DNA of 64,000 nucleotides from CAIVAT01 sp964455285 (GTDB lineage: Bacteria; Bacteroidota; Bacteroidia; Bacteroidales; FEN-979): contig CAYVVG010000012.1 of the NCBI GenBank assembly GCA_964455285.1, positions 1-64,000 of the forward strand, read 5' to 3'. The position numbers and the translations under genes are program-made. Within the stretch, counting starts at the first letter, position 1. Every line of letters begins with the position of its first letter. The notes under the pieces are model-generated. The model was given only the letters and a program-made list of their open reading frames with translations. It searched no databases and was not told the DNA's origin. Shown here piece by piece: positions 1-7,511 of the stretch.

Positions 1-45
1 GATTTCGTGGAGACGATCCGGACTGTTTTGATGGTGAATCAATGA
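1..45 (+). CDS. Possible C-terminal tail of an upstream gene (partial)
   Basis: Frame 1 reads 14 sense codons (ending VLMVNQ) and then TGA at 43-45. It could be the end of a gene starting before the window. Another frame is also open here, so the assignment is weak and no function can be given. Confidence 0.2.
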   Translation, partial: DFVETIRTVLMVNQ

Positions 46-52
46 ATGATGC

Positions 53-107
53 GGACGCATCGCAATGCGTCCGTACGTGGGTGGTAGGGACGCATTGCGA
101 TGCGTCC
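53..107. repeat. Pair of REP-like palindromes
   Basis: A 20-bp near-palindrome (GGACGCAT-cgca-ATGCGTCC) at 53-72 is followed at 88-107 by its exact reverse complement. Both copies are followed by GTACGTG and then TGGTAGGG, so the module is both inverted and tandem. This resembles a repetitive extragenic palindrome. It lies in the non-coding stretch before the thioredoxin gene. Confidence 0.6.
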
Positions 108-131
108 GTACGTGAATGGTAGGGTTTTAAG

Positions 132-175
132 TGTTTGTTGTTTGTTTGTTTGTTTGTTTGTTTGTTGTTTGTTGA
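132..175 (+). repeat. TTTG tetranucleotide tract
   Basis: About ten units of TTTG, with two TTG interruptions, lie 30-75 bp upstream of the thioredoxin start codon. Such a tract is prone to slippage. Its position in the likely promoter or leader region means unit-number changes could alter spacing, but no clear TAnnTTTG element was found beside it. Confidence 0.7.
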
Positions 176-204
176 GTTAAATATTTACGTTAATTATTCA
201 GAAC

Positions 205-567
205 ATGGTAGAACATTTGACAAAAGAGGCCTTTTTTGAAAAGGTCTTCAATTATGAGAAGAACAGTGAGTGGAAGTTCGAAGGACAGCTTCCGTGCATC
301 ATCGATTTCTATGCCGACTGGTGCGGCCCATGCAAAATGGTGGCCCCGATCCTCGAAGAACTGGCCGTCGAATACAAGGGAAAGATCAATGTTTACAAGA
401 TCGACACCGAAGCGGAGCAGGAACTGGCCGGTGCCTTTGGCATCCGGAGCATCCCCTCGATGCTTTTCGTACCGATGAACGATCAGCCCCAGATGTCGGT
501 CGGGGCACTTCCGAAAGATACCCTGAAAAAGGCCATCCAAGATGTGTTGCTGAAAGAGGCCAATTAA
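205..567 (+). CDS. trxA: Thioredoxin
   Basis: A 120-residue single-domain thioredoxin, slightly longer than the usual 105-110 residues. The redox motif W39-C-G-P-C43-K follows a typical FYADWCGPC strand, and the cis-proline loop (GIRSIPSM) is present. It would reduce protein disulfides in the cytoplasm with thioredoxin reductase, which is not in this window. No signal peptide is seen. The stop codon overlaps the next start by one base (TAATG), so it is probably co-translated with the WbqC-like gene. Identification as a thioredoxin is secure; which paralogue it is cannot be told. Confidence 0.95.
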   Translation: MVEHLTKEAFFEKVFNYEKNSEWKFEGQLPCIIDFYADWCGPCKMVAPILEELAVEYKGKINVYKIDTEAEQELAGAFGIRSIPSMLFVPMNDQPQMSVGALPKDTLKKAIQDVLLKEAN

Positions 568-1181
568 TGCCCGGGCTCTTCCCCACCGCCTTCCTGCCTC
601 CGGTCGGATATATGGCCGAAGCCCTGAGATCGGAATCGATTGTGATCGAGGGGCATGAAACCTACCGGAAACAAACCTGCCGGAATCACTGCGAGATACA
701 AGGTCCGAACGGACGGCAGGCATTGACGGTCCCGGTCAGGAAGGCGGAGGGGAACCACACCCGGACCTGCGACGTCAGGATATTATACGATCAGCCCTGG
801 CATAAACTCCACTGGCGATCCATTGAAACGGCGTACAGCAATTCGCCGTTTTTTCTTTATTACCAGGACGCTTTCCGGCCATTTTTTGAACGTGAGTTCA
901 CCTTTCTCCTCGATCTTAATTGTGAGCTCCTGCAGGTGCTTCTCGACTTGCTGAATGTCGGGATACCCATCACCACCTCCCGTCAATACGAGGCTATCCC
1001 TGCCGGAATGACCGACCTGCGCGAAAAACTGGGTGGCAAACACACGCTGAGGCACTACGAACACCCACCCTACACCCAGGTATTCGAACCCCGCCACGGG
1101 TTCCTTCCCGGCCTGAGCATCCTGGATGCCATCTGCAACCTGGGTCCTGAAACCAACCATTACCTTCTTTCAGTCCGCTGA
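567..1181 (+). CDS. WbqC-like family protein
   Basis: 204 residues, starting at the ATG that overlaps the trxA stop. It has the family's layout: an N-terminal LPPVGYMAEAL segment, a central NHCEIQGPNGRQALTVPV stretch, and the aromatic segment WHKLHWRSIETAYSNSPFF followed by YYQDAF. The family is named after WbqC of O-antigen clusters, but the reaction is not firmly known. Bacteroidota often carry it away from polysaccharide loci, as here. The reading frame is open further upstream, but that part overlaps trxA in another frame and is not credible coding sequence. Confidence 0.8.
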   Translation: MPGLFPTAFLPPVGYMAEALRSESIVIEGHETYRKQTCRNHCEIQGPNGRQALTVPVRKAEGNHTRTCDVRILYDQPWHKLHWRSIETAYSNSPFFLYYQDAFRPFFEREFTFLLDLNCELLQVLLDLLNVGIPITTSRQYEAIPAGMTDLREKLGGKHTLRHYEHPPYTQVFEPRHGFLPGLSILDAICNLGPETNHYLLSVR

Positions 1182-1219
1182 TTTTTTTTGTTTTTACTCC
1201 CCGGGGTGCTAATTTTATG

Positions 1220-1241
1220 TACTTTTGCATAGAATGATTCT
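1220..1241 (+). promoter_or_regulatory. feo promoter -7 element and adjacent palindrome
   Basis: TACTTTTG (1220-1227) fits the Bacteroidota -7 consensus TAnnTTTG. Just downstream, AGAAT-G-ATTCT (1231-1241) is a perfect inverted repeat lying about where transcription should start. This is a plausible site for an iron-responsive repressor of the feo genes, but it is short and no regulator gene lies nearby. Confidence 0.45.
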
Positions 1242-1248
1242 AAATTAA

Positions 1249-3651
1249 TTGACGACCCTCATCGATCTCCGGCAAGGTGAAACCGGCATTATCCTGAAAG
1301 TCAAAGGCAGGGGTGCTTTCCGTAAAAGGATCACGGAAATGGGTTTTGTCAGCGGGCGGCAGGTAACCGTGATCAAAGCCGCACCGCTGCAGGATCCTGT
1401 CGAATACCGCATCATCGGGTACCACCTGTCGCTGCGGCGGAGTGAAGCTGCCCTGATCGAAGTGGAGCCAGTGTCGGCTGCGAATCCTGAGGCAGGGAGC
1501 AGGCCAATGCTTTTTGACTACCGGGGAACCATCCGGGAAGAGACCCCTCGCACGGAGACGGGCGACCGGGGGAAGACCATCGAGGTGGCGCTGGTCGGCA
1601 ATCCGAACTGCGGAAAGACCACGCTGTTCAACATTGCTTCAGGCTCCCATGAACGTGTGGGCAATTTCAGCGGCGTCACGGTCGATTCGAAAGATGCCGT
1701 GTTCCGGCAGAAAGGGTACACCTTCAACCTGACCGACCTCCCCGGAACCTATTCTCTGACTGCTTATACCCCCGAAGAGATCTTCGTCAGGCAACATATT
1801 ACCGACCGGGTGCCCGATATCGTAGTGAACGTGGTGGACGGGTCGAACCTGGAGAGGAACCTTTACCTGACCACCCAGCTCATTGACATGGACATCAGGG
1901 TGGTGATCGCCCTGAATATGTACGACGAGTTCCTGGAAAGCGGGAACCGGATCGACCATGAAGCGTTGGGAAAACTCCTGGGCATCCCGGTCATTCCGAC
2001 AGTCAGCTCGAAAGGGACCGGCATTTCAGAGCTTTTCGACCGGATCATCGAGGTATTCGAGGACCGCGATCCGGTGGTGAGACATGTCCATATCAACTAT
2101 GGCACCGAACTGGAACGATCCATCCTTAAGATCCAGGAAGCCATCCGCCTTGACCAGCCGCTCACCGACAGGATCTCGTCGCGGTTTTACAGCATAAAAT
2201 TGCTGGAAAAGGATGCCTCCGTACTCGAATCGCTCCGTTCATCACCCTTTTGCGGAGAGATCAGCAGCGCGGCGGAAAGAGAGATCCAGCGGCTGGAGAA
2301 TATCTTCCACGACGATTCGGCCACCCTGACGACCGATGCGAAATACGGCTTTGTCTCCGGGGCTTTGCGGGAAACCATGCGAACCACACGTCCCGAAGGT
2401 CCTTCCCGCTCGGTCAGTGACCGGATCGACGGCATACTGACACACCGGATCCTCGGATTCCCGGTCTTCATCCTCTTCCTGTGGATCATGTTCCAGTCGA
2501 CCTTCACTTTCGGGGAATATCCCAAGGAGTGGATTTCCGCCGGCGTCGCGTGGATCGGTTCCGGCACCGACACGCTTCTTCCGGCCGGACCGTTCAGGGA
2601 CCTGATGGTGGACGGGATCATCAACGGGGTGGGCAGCGTGATCGTATTTCTGCCCAACATCCTGATCCTGTTCCTGTTCATCTCGCTGATGGAGGATTCG
2701 GGATACATGGCACGCGCCGCGTTCATCATGGACAAGCTCATGCATAAAATGGGGCTCCACGGCCAGTCGTTCATTCCGCTCATCATGGGATTCGGCTGCA
2801 ATGTTCCCGCCATCATGGTGACCCGGACGCTGAAGGACCGCAACGACCGGCTGCTGACCATGCTGATCAACCCTTTCATGTCGTGCAGTGCGCGACTTCC
2901 GGTGTACATCCTGATCGCCGGTGCGGTATTTCCCGACATTGCGGGGACTGTCATCTTCGGGCTATATATAACCGGCATCCTCCTGGCTATTATCATATCC
3001 CTGATCTTCAAAAAGTTGCTGTTTAAAAGCCGGGAGGCGCCATTTGTCATGGAACTGCCCCCTTACCGCATGCCTACCCTCCATGTGATCTTCCGGCACA
3101 TGTGGGAGAAAGGCCGGCAATACCTGAATAAAATGGGAGGTGTGATCCTGATCGCGGTGATCCTGATCTGGGCGTTGGAATATTTTCCCGGTGGCAGCAA
3201 TCTCAGCTGGGAAGATCGCTTGCAGAAATCGTACATCGCCCGGCTAGGGCATTTTATCGAACCGGTGATCGCCCCGCTGGGTTTTGACTGGCGAATGGGT
3301 GTGAGCCTGATCACGGGTGCCGCGGCCAAGGAGGTAGTGGTAAGCACGATGGGCGTCCTTTTCGGGAAAGATCACTTTCATCACCAGGAAACCCACGAAT
3401 CCCTAGGAGAACAGCTTCGCGGAGCCACATACGGAGCCGGGAAAAACCAGGGTGAACGGCTTTTCACCCCCCTTGTGGGCGTTTCATTCCTCCTGTTCAT
3501 ACTGATCTACATGCCCTGCATCGCTGTTGTGGCAACGGTAAACCGTGAATCAGGCAGCTGGAAATGGGCTCTGTTCCTGATCACCTATACGACGCTGCTG
3601 GCATGGATCCTGTCGTTCCTGGTTTACCAGGTCGGCTCCTTAATACTATGA
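1249..3651 (+). CDS. feoB: FeoA-FeoB fusion, ferrous iron transporter
   Basis: 800 residues. Residues 1-75 form a FeoA-type SH3-like domain (DLRQGETGIILKVKG...RITEMGF), fused to FeoB. The G domain has G1 GNPNCGKT at 117-124, G3 DLPG at 163-166 and G4 NMYD at 223-226. The C-terminal half has two gate-type membrane blocks with the MGFGCNVPAIM and SCSARLPVY signatures. It imports Fe2+ across the inner membrane, driven or gated by GTP hydrolysis. The start is TTG at 1249, because an in-frame TAA lies immediately upstream; the nearby ATG at 1234 hits that stop. The fusion is common in Bacteroidota. Fe2+ uptake suits an anoxic lifestyle. Confidence 0.96.
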   Translation: MTTLIDLRQGETGIILKVKGRGAFRKRITEMGFVSGRQVTVIKAAPLQDPVEYRIIGYHLSLRRSEAALIEVEPVSAANPEAGSRPMLFDYRGTIREETPRTETGDRGKTIEVALVGNPNCGKTTLFNIASGSHERVGNFSGVTVDSKDAVFRQKGYTFNLTDLPGTYSLTAYTPEEIFVRQHITDRVPDIVVNVVDGSNLERNLYLTTQLIDMDIRVVIALNMYDEFLESGNRIDHEALGKLLGIPVIPTVSSKGTGISELFDRIIEVFEDRDPVVRHVHINYGTELERSILKIQEAIRLDQPLTDRISSRFYSIKLLEKDASVLESLRSSPFCGEISSAAEREIQRLENIFHDDSATLTTDAKYGFVSGALRETMRTTRPEGPSRSVSDRIDGILTHRILGFPVFILFLWIMFQSTFTFGEYPKEWISAGVAWIGSGTDTLLPAGPFRDLMVDGIINGVGSVIVFLPNILILFLFISLMEDSGYMARAAFIMDKLMHKMGLHGQSFIPLIMGFGCNVPAIMVTRTLKDRNDRLLTMLINPFMSCSARLPVYILIAGAVFPDIAGTVIFGLYITGILLAIIISLIFKKLLFKSREAPFVMELPPYRMPTLHVIFRHMWEKGRQYLNKMGGVILIAVILIWALEYFPGGSNLSWEDRLQKSYIARLGHFIEPVIAPLGFDWRMGVSLITGAAAKEVVVSTMGVLFGKDHFHHQETHESLGEQLRGATYGAGKNQGERLFTPLVGVSFLLFILIYMPCIAVVATVNRESGSWKWALFLITYTTLLAWILSFLVYQVGSLIL

Positions 3652-3655
3652 AAAT

Positions 3656-3817
3656 ATGGACTGGCAAATGATTCTTGTTCTGATCGTCGTTGCAACGGCC
3701 GCCTTTTCGACCGTACGGCGCATGGTGCAGTTTTTCCGCACCCCGGCCTCACGCTGTGACGGCTGCCACGGTTGTGCGCTGAAGAACAGCGGAAAGCCAC
3801 CTTTTTCCTACCTTTGA
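3656..3817 (+). CDS. FeoB-associated Cys-rich membrane protein
   Basis: A 53-residue protein starting 4 bp after the feoB stop. Residues 4-20 form one transmembrane helix (MILVLIVVATAAF), followed by a basic stretch and C34-x2-C37-x2-C40. This is the layout of the small Cys-rich partners found after feoB in many Bacteroidota and Firmicutes. It may bind iron or an Fe-S cluster, or act as a FeoC-like accessory at the membrane, but its role is unproven. Position and Cys pattern make the call strong despite the short length. Confidence 0.85.
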   Translation: MDWQMILVLIVVATAAFSTVRRMVQFFRTPASRCDGCHGCALKNSGKPPFSYL

Positions 3818-3835
3818 CAGATCAAATCCCTCCTC

Positions 3836-4645
3836 ATGGAAAACGGAATTTGCCTGCAAAGCATAATCCCTGTCCGGTCGTCCGGTTCGCACCGGGCTGA
3901 AATGGTGTCACAACTCCTCTTTGGCGAGTTGTACACGATCACGGACCGGGAAGAGGGATGGATGAAGATCCGTTGTTTTCACGACGGGTACGAGGGATGG
4001 ATCCATGAATTGCAGGCGTTCCCACTCGACGACGAGGAATTCAGTCGCCTGGCACAGGCATTTACCCCCGTCACCCTCGACCTGGTGCAACTCCTGTCGG
4101 ATGAATCGGGGCATACGCTGATTCCTCTTTTGCTGGGAAGCTCCCTTCCCGGACTGGATGGGCCGGATCTTCGCATCGGGTCCAACCGCTATTTTTTCGA
4201 AGGACAGGTTTCGGAACAATCCGTCATGTCATTGAGCGGTCAGTCTGTCGCATCCGGCACTCCGGGAGGGCAATTGATCAGCGATGCCATGCTGTACCTG
4301 AATGCCCCTTACCTGTGGGGAGGACGTTCGCCGTTTGGCCTGGATTGTTCGGGATTCACCCAGATGGTTTACAAGCTTCACGGCATCACGCTGGCGAGAG
4401 ATGCCTCCCAGCAGGCCGGCATGGGAGAGGGGGTGGCGTGGATCGCCGAGGCGGAAGCCGGGGATCTGGCGTTCTTCGAAAACCCGGATGGGGAGATCAT
4501 CCATGTCGGAATGCTCACCAGCCGAAGCACCATCATCCATTGTTCCGGGAAGGTCAGGATCGATCCACTCGATCACCAGGGAATTTTCAGCGAATCACAG
4601 CAACGTTACACCCACAACCTAAGGCTGATACGGAGGATCCTCTGA
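3836..4645 (+). CDS. NlpC/P60 family cell-wall hydrolase with N-terminal SH3-like domain
   Basis: 269 residues. Residues 1-60 resemble a bacterial SH3 domain (GELYTITDREEGWMKIRCFHDGYEGWI). Residues about 145-269 are an NlpC/P60 domain with catalytic C171 (LDCSGF), H223 (IIHVGM) and third polar residue H235 (IIHCSG). Family members cut peptidoglycan stem peptides, typically D-gamma-Glu to diamino acid bonds. No convincing signal peptide is seen, so it may act on imported muropeptides in the cytoplasm, as YkfC-like recycling enzymes do, or be exported by another route. It follows the feo genes by 18 bp and ends convergently with the barrel gene. Confidence 0.9.
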   Translation: MENGICLQSIIPVRSSGSHRAEMVSQLLFGELYTITDREEGWMKIRCFHDGYEGWIHELQAFPLDDEEFSRLAQAFTPVTLDLVQLLSDESGHTLIPLLLGSSLPGLDGPDLRIGSNRYFFEGQVSEQSVMSLSGQSVASGTPGGQLISDAMLYLNAPYLWGGRSPFGLDCSGFTQMVYKLHGITLARDASQQAGMGEGVAWIAEAEAGDLAFFENPDGEIIHVGMLTSRSTIIHCSGKVRIDPLDHQGIFSESQQRYTHNLRLIRRIL

Positions 4646-4662
4646 TCCCGTCCCCGGCACGT

Positions 4663-5325
4663 CTACTCTTTTTTACGTTCAACCCGGGGTTGGTTGAATA
4701 CCCAGATCAGGCGTACGGTGATCACATTGTTGTACTGGTAGCGTGTTTCGGGCTGCTGGTAGGGTACCGTATAATTCACCAGCACTTTCCGAAAGTTCTT
4801 CAAGGTATACTGGTATCGCAGGTTCGCCCACAACTTGCTCCAGATCCGCACCTTCAGGTCGGCGATCACGGCGAACTCATTGTTCGATATATTGTTCTGG
4901 TACTGGTAGATGCTGTCGTAGAAACTGTTCCTGGTCTCCTTGTAATTGATCAGCCGTCCGTAGGAAAAACCGATCCCCCCCGCGATCAGGTTTTTGTCAG
5001 TATAGTGTATCACCACCGGGATCTCGGCATAATCCAGGTTCATGCGGAAGGTGGTCGAATCTGCATCTCCCCCGTGGTAGCTTCCTTTCTGGGTGTAGAG
5101 CAACTCCATGCTGGCCGACCATTGCCGTTTCGTTCCGAACGGGACTGTCACCATCGGTCCGATGTTGAGCCCCGCTTTATGGTATCCGTAGTATTCATCA
5201 CCGTCAACCTGGGTCAGGTTCATGCCGGCACTTACCGCTCCCAGGATACGCTGTGCCGGCACGCTGCCGGACTGAAGCATCAGAACCAGCAGGATTGAAA
5301 ATGAGAGAGATCTATAGCAGCGCAT
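4663..5325 (-). CDS. Outer-membrane beta-barrel protein (PorT/OmpA-barrel type)
   Basis: 220 residues with an N-terminal signal peptide (SLSFSILLVLMLQSGSVPAQ). Alternating hydrophobic strands with aromatic girdles follow, for example AGMNLTQVDGDEYYGYHKAG, WSASMELLYTQKG and NLRYQYTLKNF. The protein fits the small eight-strand barrel group annotated in Bacteroidota as porin-family or PorT-family outer-membrane proteins. The exact role is unknown. It lies 32 bp downstream of tex on the same strand and probably ends that transcript. The C-terminus (VERKKE) is polar rather than the usual terminal aromatic residue. Confidence 0.75.
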   Translation of the reverse strand: MRCYRSLSFSILLVLMLQSGSVPAQRILGAVSAGMNLTQVDGDEYYGYHKAGLNIGPMVTVPFGTKRQWSASMELLYTQKGSYHGGDADSTTFRMNLDYAEIPVVIHYTDKNLIAGGIGFSYGRLINYKETRNSFYDSIYQYQNNISNNEFAVIADLKVRIWSKLWANLRYQYTLKNFRKVLVNYTVPYQQPETRYQYNNVITVRLIWVFNQPRVERKKE

Positions 5326-5357
5326 GCACCCCCGGAATAGGAACGATAGTTTAACGG

Positions 5358-7511
5358 TTAATTGCCGGTCTTAGTATTCCCGGTTTTCATGGTCAGTTGG
5401 ATTCGCTTGCGTTCCTGGTCCACCTCCAGCACCTCCACCATGACTTTCTGATGAAGTTTCACCACATCGTTCGGGTCTCTCACGAACCGGTCGGCCAACT
5501 GGCTGATGTGCACCAGGCCGTCCTGGTGAACGCCGATATCGACAAAGACCCCGAAGTTGGTGATGTTGGTCACGATCCCGGGCAGCTTCATTCCTGTCCG
5601 GAGATCTCCCATGGAATGTATATGCTTATCGAATTCGAACATTTCGAACTGTTCGCGGGGGTCGCGACCCGGTTTGGCAAGTTCCTGCAAGATATCCTGA
5701 AGGGTCGGGATCCCCACGGTGTCGCTGACAAAATCCTCCAGGCGGATCAATGACCGGAGTTCCTGCCGTCCGATCAGATCATCGACCGTGCAGTTCAGTT
5801 TTGCGGCCATGCGGGAAACTACCGGGTAACTTTCGGGGTGGACCGCGCTCCGGTCGAGAGGATTCTCTGCATCGCGTATCCGCAGAAAACCTGCCGCCTG
5901 TTCAAAAGCCTTATCGCCGAAACGGGTCACCTTTTTCAACCCTGCCCGGGACCGGAAAGGTCCGTTCTTATTCCGGTAATCGATGATGTTCCTGGCCAGC
6001 GCGGGTCCAAGCCCCGAAACATAGGTCAGCAGCTCCTCGCTGGCTGTATTGACTTCCACTCCCACTTTGTTGACACAGCTCATCACCGTATCATCGAGGC
6101 TTTTCGACAAGCCGGCCGGGTCCACATCATGCTGGTACTGCCCCACTCCGATCGACTTCGGGTCGATCTTGACCAGTTCGGCAAGCGGGTCCATCAGCCG
6201 GCGGCCGATCGACACCGCCCCCCTTACCGTGACATCATAGTCGGGGAATTCCTTCCGGGCCACAGCCGAAGCAGAATAAACGGAAGCCCCGCTTTCGTTC
6301 ACCACCAGGGCGATCACATCGCGGTCGAAAGCGACCGCCCGTATCAGTCGCTCGGTCTCCCTCCCCGCGGTCCCGTTGCCGATGGCAATAGCATCGATCT
6401 TGTATGCGTTGACCAGGCTTTTTATCTTATGGATCGACTCCCTGACCTCATTCTGAGGGGGGTGGGGATAGATGGTCTCATTATGAACAAGCTTTCCCTG
6501 CCGGTCGAGGCAAACCACTTTGCAGCCGGTCCGGAAGCCGGGATCGATCGCCAGTACATTCTTCTGACCGAGCGGCGGAGCCAGCAGAAGTTGCCGGAGA
6601 TTCTCCACAAAGACCCGGATGGCTTCCTGGTCGGCTCTTTCCTTGGCCCACTGCCGCATTTCCGTTTCCATCGAAGGGAATAACAGACGTTTGCAGCTGT
6701 CACGGATCGCCTCCTTCACGATGCCGGAAGAGGCATTGCTGCCCCGAACGAAAATACGGTCAAGGATTCCGAAAGCCACTGTTTCGTCCACCCCGACCGA
6801 CATGCGGAGATATCCCTCGTTCTCGCCCCGGAACATGGCCAGCAGCCGGTGCGACGGGGCTTTGGACAGGGGTTCGTGATAATCAAAATACATCTTGAAA
6901 TTGATTCCATCCTGTTCCTTCCCTTTTACCACCTTGACAGCAACTTCCGATTCGCGCTGGAACAGTGTGCGGATGCGTTTCCTGGCAGGCACATCCTCGT
7001 TAACGGTCTCGGCGATGATATCGGCAGCACCCCGGATCGCCTCATCGGCCGTAGGTACACCCTTTTCAGTATCCACGAACTTCATGGCATGGGTCTTCAA
7101 ATCATGATATTGCTGCGACAGGATCAGCCGGGCCAGTGGCTCCAGCCCCTTTTCACGGGCAATGCTGGCGCGGGTCCTCCTCTTCGGGCGGTAAGGAAGA
7201 TAAATATCCTCCAGTTCCGACAGCGTCGCCGCCCCCATGACGGCCGCTTCCAGTTCGGGTGTCAGCTTCTCCTGCTCCCTCAACGAGTTTAGGACCGATT
7301 CGCGCCGGGCGTCCAGTTCCTTCAGGCGGATCAGCCGGTCGCGCACATGCATGATGGCAACCTCGTCCATCGAACCGGTCATCTCTTTTCGGTACCGGGC
7401 AATGAAAGGAACTGTCGCCCCTCCTTCAAGAAGGTTGATCACATTCAGGACAAAGCCCTTATTCTGATTTATTTCGGCTGCAATGATGCCGGCATATTTT
7501 TCACTGATCAT
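5358..7511 (-). CDS. tex: Tex family RNA-binding transcription accessory protein
   Basis: 717 residues, slightly shorter than the usual 720-780. It has the N-terminal helical region with VPFIARYRKEMTGSMDE, a YqgF/RNase H-like core (LAIDPGFRTGCKVVCLD), helix-hairpin-helix motifs (YVSGLGPALARNIIDYR) and a C-terminal S1 domain (GIVTNITNFGVFVDIGVHQDGLVHISQL). Tex proteins bind nucleic acid and affect transcription and RNA handling. The ATG overlaps the stop of the upstream T9SS gene (ATGA), so it is translated from the same mRNA. Linkage to secreted proteins is probably incidental. Confidence 0.95.
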   Translation of the reverse strand: MISEKYAGIIAAEINQNKGFVLNVINLLEGGATVPFIARYRKEMTGSMDEVAIMHVRDRLIRLKELDARRESVLNSLREQEKLTPELEAAVMGAATLSELEDIYLPYRPKRRTRASIAREKGLEPLARLILSQQYHDLKTHAMKFVDTEKGVPTADEAIRGAADIIAETVNEDVPARKRIRTLFQRESEVAVKVVKGKEQDGINFKMYFDYHEPLSKAPSHRLLAMFRGENEGYLRMSVGVDETVAFGILDRIFVRGSNASSGIVKEAIRDSCKRLLFPSMETEMRQWAKERADQEAIRVFVENLRQLLLAPPLGQKNVLAIDPGFRTGCKVVCLDRQGKLVHNETIYPHPPQNEVRESIHKIKSLVNAYKIDAIAIGNGTAGRETERLIRAVAFDRDVIALVVNESGASVYSASAVARKEFPDYDVTVRGAVSIGRRLMDPLAELVKIDPKSIGVGQYQHDVDPAGLSKSLDDTVMSCVNKVGVEVNTASEELLTYVSGLGPALARNIIDYRNKNGPFRSRAGLKKVTRFGDKAFEQAAGFLRIRDAENPLDRSAVHPESYPVVSRMAAKLNCTVDDLIGRQELRSLIRLEDFVSDTVGIPTLQDILQELAKPGRDPREQFEMFEFDKHIHSMGDLRTGMKLPGIVTNITNFGVFVDIGVHQDGLVHISQLADRFVRDPNDVVKLHQKVMVEVLEVDQERKRIQLTMKTGNTKTGN

